A stretch of DNA of 6,779 bases from Bacilli bacterium. GTDB taxonomy: Bacteria; Bacillota_I; Bacilli_A; Haloplasmatales; Haloplasmataceae. Shown in pieces: positions 5,968 through 6,779 of the stretch. Each line of letters opens with the position of its first letter. The first letter of the stretch is position 1. Below the pieces are notes generated by a model. It worked only from the letters and a program-made list of their open reading frames with translations, searched no databases and was not told where the DNA came from. A program made the translations under genes and the position numbers. Where the stretch lies: positions 1 through 6,779 of the forward strand of contig JAAZCR010000051.1 in NCBI GenBank assembly GCA_012513195.1, given 5' to 3'.

Positions 5968-6456
5968 ATGAAAATTAAAACTTTAGCGGTTAACAGTATT
6001 ATTGCGGCATTATATATCGCAATGACTGCGTTAATTCAGCCCATCGCTTTTACTAATATTCAATTCCGCATCCCTGAGATTTTTAATCACCTAATTGTCT
6101 ATAATAAAAAATATTTCTTAGGGATTATCATTGGTGTATTCTTATCTAACCTTTTCTTTTCACCATTATTACCCTATGACTTAATTTTTGGAGTACTTCA
6201 TTCTGTCATATCACTTTGTTTAACTATTGTTTTAAGCCGCTTAACTAATAATATTTGGGTTAAGATGCTTATTAACTCTGTCATTTTCACTTTAATGATG
6301 TTTATTATCGCAATAGAGTTAAACATCGCCTTCGAACTACCAGTCCTCGAAACTTATTTATACTGTGCTTTAGGCGAATTAGGTGTAATGCTTTTTGGGA
6401 TGCCTGTAATGTATTTATTAAATAAACAAATACCATTTTCTGAATTAATTGATTAA
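5968..6456 (+). CDS. queT: QueT family transporter, predicted queuosine-precursor uptake (ECF substrate-binding subunit)
   Basis: 162-residue membrane protein of the QueT family, whose members are predicted S-components of energy-coupling factor transporters that import a queuosine precursor such as preQ1 or preQ0. The family core is clear: ALIQPIAFTNIQFRIPEIFN (21-40) with conserved N30, R34 and E37, then NKKYFLGIIIGVFLSNLFF and YDLIFGVLHS. About five to six hydrophobic segments fill the chain (roughly 7-27, 48-66, 70-92, 97-118, 128-150). The start at 5968 is preferred because AGAGGTG lies 4 bases upstream and the family begins MKxKTLxxN there. An in-frame GTG further upstream would add 21 residues, but it lies inside the promoter. 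The ECF energising subunits are not in this window; family members usually share a common EcfAAT module encoded elsewhere. No riboswitch is visible in the short leader. Confidence 0.9.
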   Translation: MKIKTLAVNSIIAALYIAMTALIQPIAFTNIQFRIPEIFNHLIVYNKKYFLGIIIGVFLSNLFFSPLLPYDLIFGVLHSVISLCLTIVLSRLTNNIWVKMLINSVIFTLMMFIIAIELNIAFELPVLETYLYCALGELGVMLFGMPVMYLLNKQIPFSELID

Positions 6457-6570
6457 TTGAGTAATAAATAGTCAATACAATAGAATCTAAAGTTAATAAT
6501 CAAAAAGTAAATATCATTTTATCATGAACTAAAAAACAATATAAAAAATTCCTCAAGTTGAACTTACACC
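6457..6570. other. AT-rich spacer between queT and the insertion-sequence remnant
   Basis: No open reading frame, RNA gene or clear terminator is seen here. The queT stop lies in a short direct repeat (ATTAATTG twice, from about 6443). A small inverted repeat, AAGTT-G-AACTT (6555-6565), stands just outside the presumed insertion-sequence end. How queT transcription ends is not evident. Confidence 0.5.
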
Positions 6571-6620
6571 TGTAAAGTAGACAAAAATAAAAAAGTTTAG
6601 TTTTAGTAATTATTATGCTG

Positions 6621-6661
6621 ATAAAAGATGGTTTCTGTATTGTACAGGAGCCATCTTTTAT
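6621..6661. repeat. Strong hairpin at the transposase 3' end
   Basis: A perfect 11-bp inverted repeat, ATAAAAGATGG (6621-6631) with CCATCTTTTAT (6651-6661), encloses a second 5-bp stem, CTGTA (6635-6639) with TACAG (6643-6647), with 3-base internal loops. It covers the last codons of the transposase and the internal stop. It could act as a terminator or as a barrier to outside transcription entering the element. Confidence 0.75.
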
Positions 6662-6719
6662 AGTCTCCATTGATAACGCTGATTATTATAATAATACATA
6701 TAGTCAGATATTATCTTTA

Positions 6720-6740
6720 CTAAATCTTCATAAGATTTAG
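6720..6740. repeat. Short perfect hairpin inside the transposase gene
   Basis: CTAAATCTT (6720-6728) and AAGATTTAG (6732-6740) form a 9-bp perfect stem around a 3-base loop, in the codons for K-SYEDL. No function is evident; it may be coincidental in AT-rich sequence. Confidence 0.5.
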
Positions 6741-6779
6741 CTTTGTGAAACTGACACTCATCTTTAAAATGGCCAAAAA

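Larger units (their letters stand above)
6571..6779 (-). mobile_element. Right-hand end of an IS3-family (IS150-like) insertion sequence
   Basis: This holds the 3' end of an orfB-type transposase gene followed by a short non-coding tail. The element probably ends at 6571: on the plus strand the sequence there starts TGTAAAGTAGAC, with the 5'-TG terminus and T/G/A-rich end typical of IS3-family terminal repeats. The other end is outside the window, so the repeat and target duplication cannot be verified. Confidence 0.65.
6613..6779 (-). pseudogene. IS3-family transposase orfB, C-terminal end, interrupted by a stop codon
   Basis: The C-terminal end of a DDE transposase reads into the window from the right: FGHFKDE (6777-6757), then SYEDLVKIISDYMYYYNNQR, then YQWRL, then a TAA at 6660-6658, then KMAPVQYRNHLLSA and a second TAA (6615-6613). 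FGHFKDE contains the third acidic catalytic residue of the DDE triad and is intact. In relatives the segment reads QW-G-L-K-K-M-[TA]-P-V-Q-Y-R without interruption, so the TAA replaces a Lys codon (AAA to TAA, one base) and cuts off the last 15 residues, including the conserved PVQYR. I call it a pseudogene. A shortened but working enzyme cannot be fully excluded. Confidence 0.8.

Noticed and set aside
1..6779. CRISPR array, tRNA or rRNA genes, or use of TGA as tryptophan
   Set aside because: No regularly spaced repeats, cloverleaf-like sequence or rRNA-like sequence was seen. Trp residues are TGG throughout, and every gene closes with TAA.

Overview
The window looks like chromosomal DNA from an AT-rich, low-GC Bacillota or a Mollicutes relative such as a Haloplasma-, Izemoplasma- or Erysipelotrichia-type lineage. 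The evidence is the base composition (about one-third G+C by eye), strong AGGAGG-type ribosome sites, near-consensus sigma-A promoters, TAA as every visible stop codon, and best resemblances to Bacillus-type families (Rex, YdiF, QueT). Tryptophan is written TGG in every gene checked, and no gene needs TGA read through, so the ordinary bacterial code fits. The exact genus cannot be fixed from this window.

Layout. Bases 1-638 (minus strand) hold the N-terminal 212 codons of a polysaccharide lyase family 8 enzyme with no signal peptide; its C-terminus lies outside the window. Behind it, on the same strand, is rex (745-1386), the NADH/NAD+-sensing repressor, closed by a strong terminator. A 150-base divergent promoter region (1387-1534) separates rex from a plus-strand ABC-F ATPase of the YdiF type (1535-3397). 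It carries a probable Rex operator and overlapping promoters that point in opposite directions. After a terminator, a consensus promoter next to a perfect 16-bp palindrome drives a two-gene operon: a 12-helix MFS exporter (3520-4800) and an overlapping 356-residue regulator with a C-terminal ArsR-type winged helix (4784-5854). After another terminator comes queT (5968-6456), a predicted queuosine-precursor transporter. The last 200 bases are the 3' end of a decayed IS3-family (IS150-like) insertion sequence on the minus strand.

How the genes fit together. Rex and YdiF form a housekeeping neighbourhood also known in Bacillus: redox control and a ribosome-associated ATPase. The MFS/ArsR pair reads as a self-contained efflux module with its own regulator and a candidate operator at its promoter. 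QueT supplies a tRNA-modification precursor, and its leader is too short for a preQ1 riboswitch. The insertion-sequence remnant marks the right edge as a site of past transposition.

I did not find a clearly new multi-gene system. The most worthwhile leads are the cytoplasmic PL8 lyase, the Rex operator and shared -35 region at rex/ydiF, the MFS/ArsR module with its palindrome, the Pro-to-Val change in the second Walker B of YdiF, and the stop codon embedded in a hairpin at the transposase 3' end.
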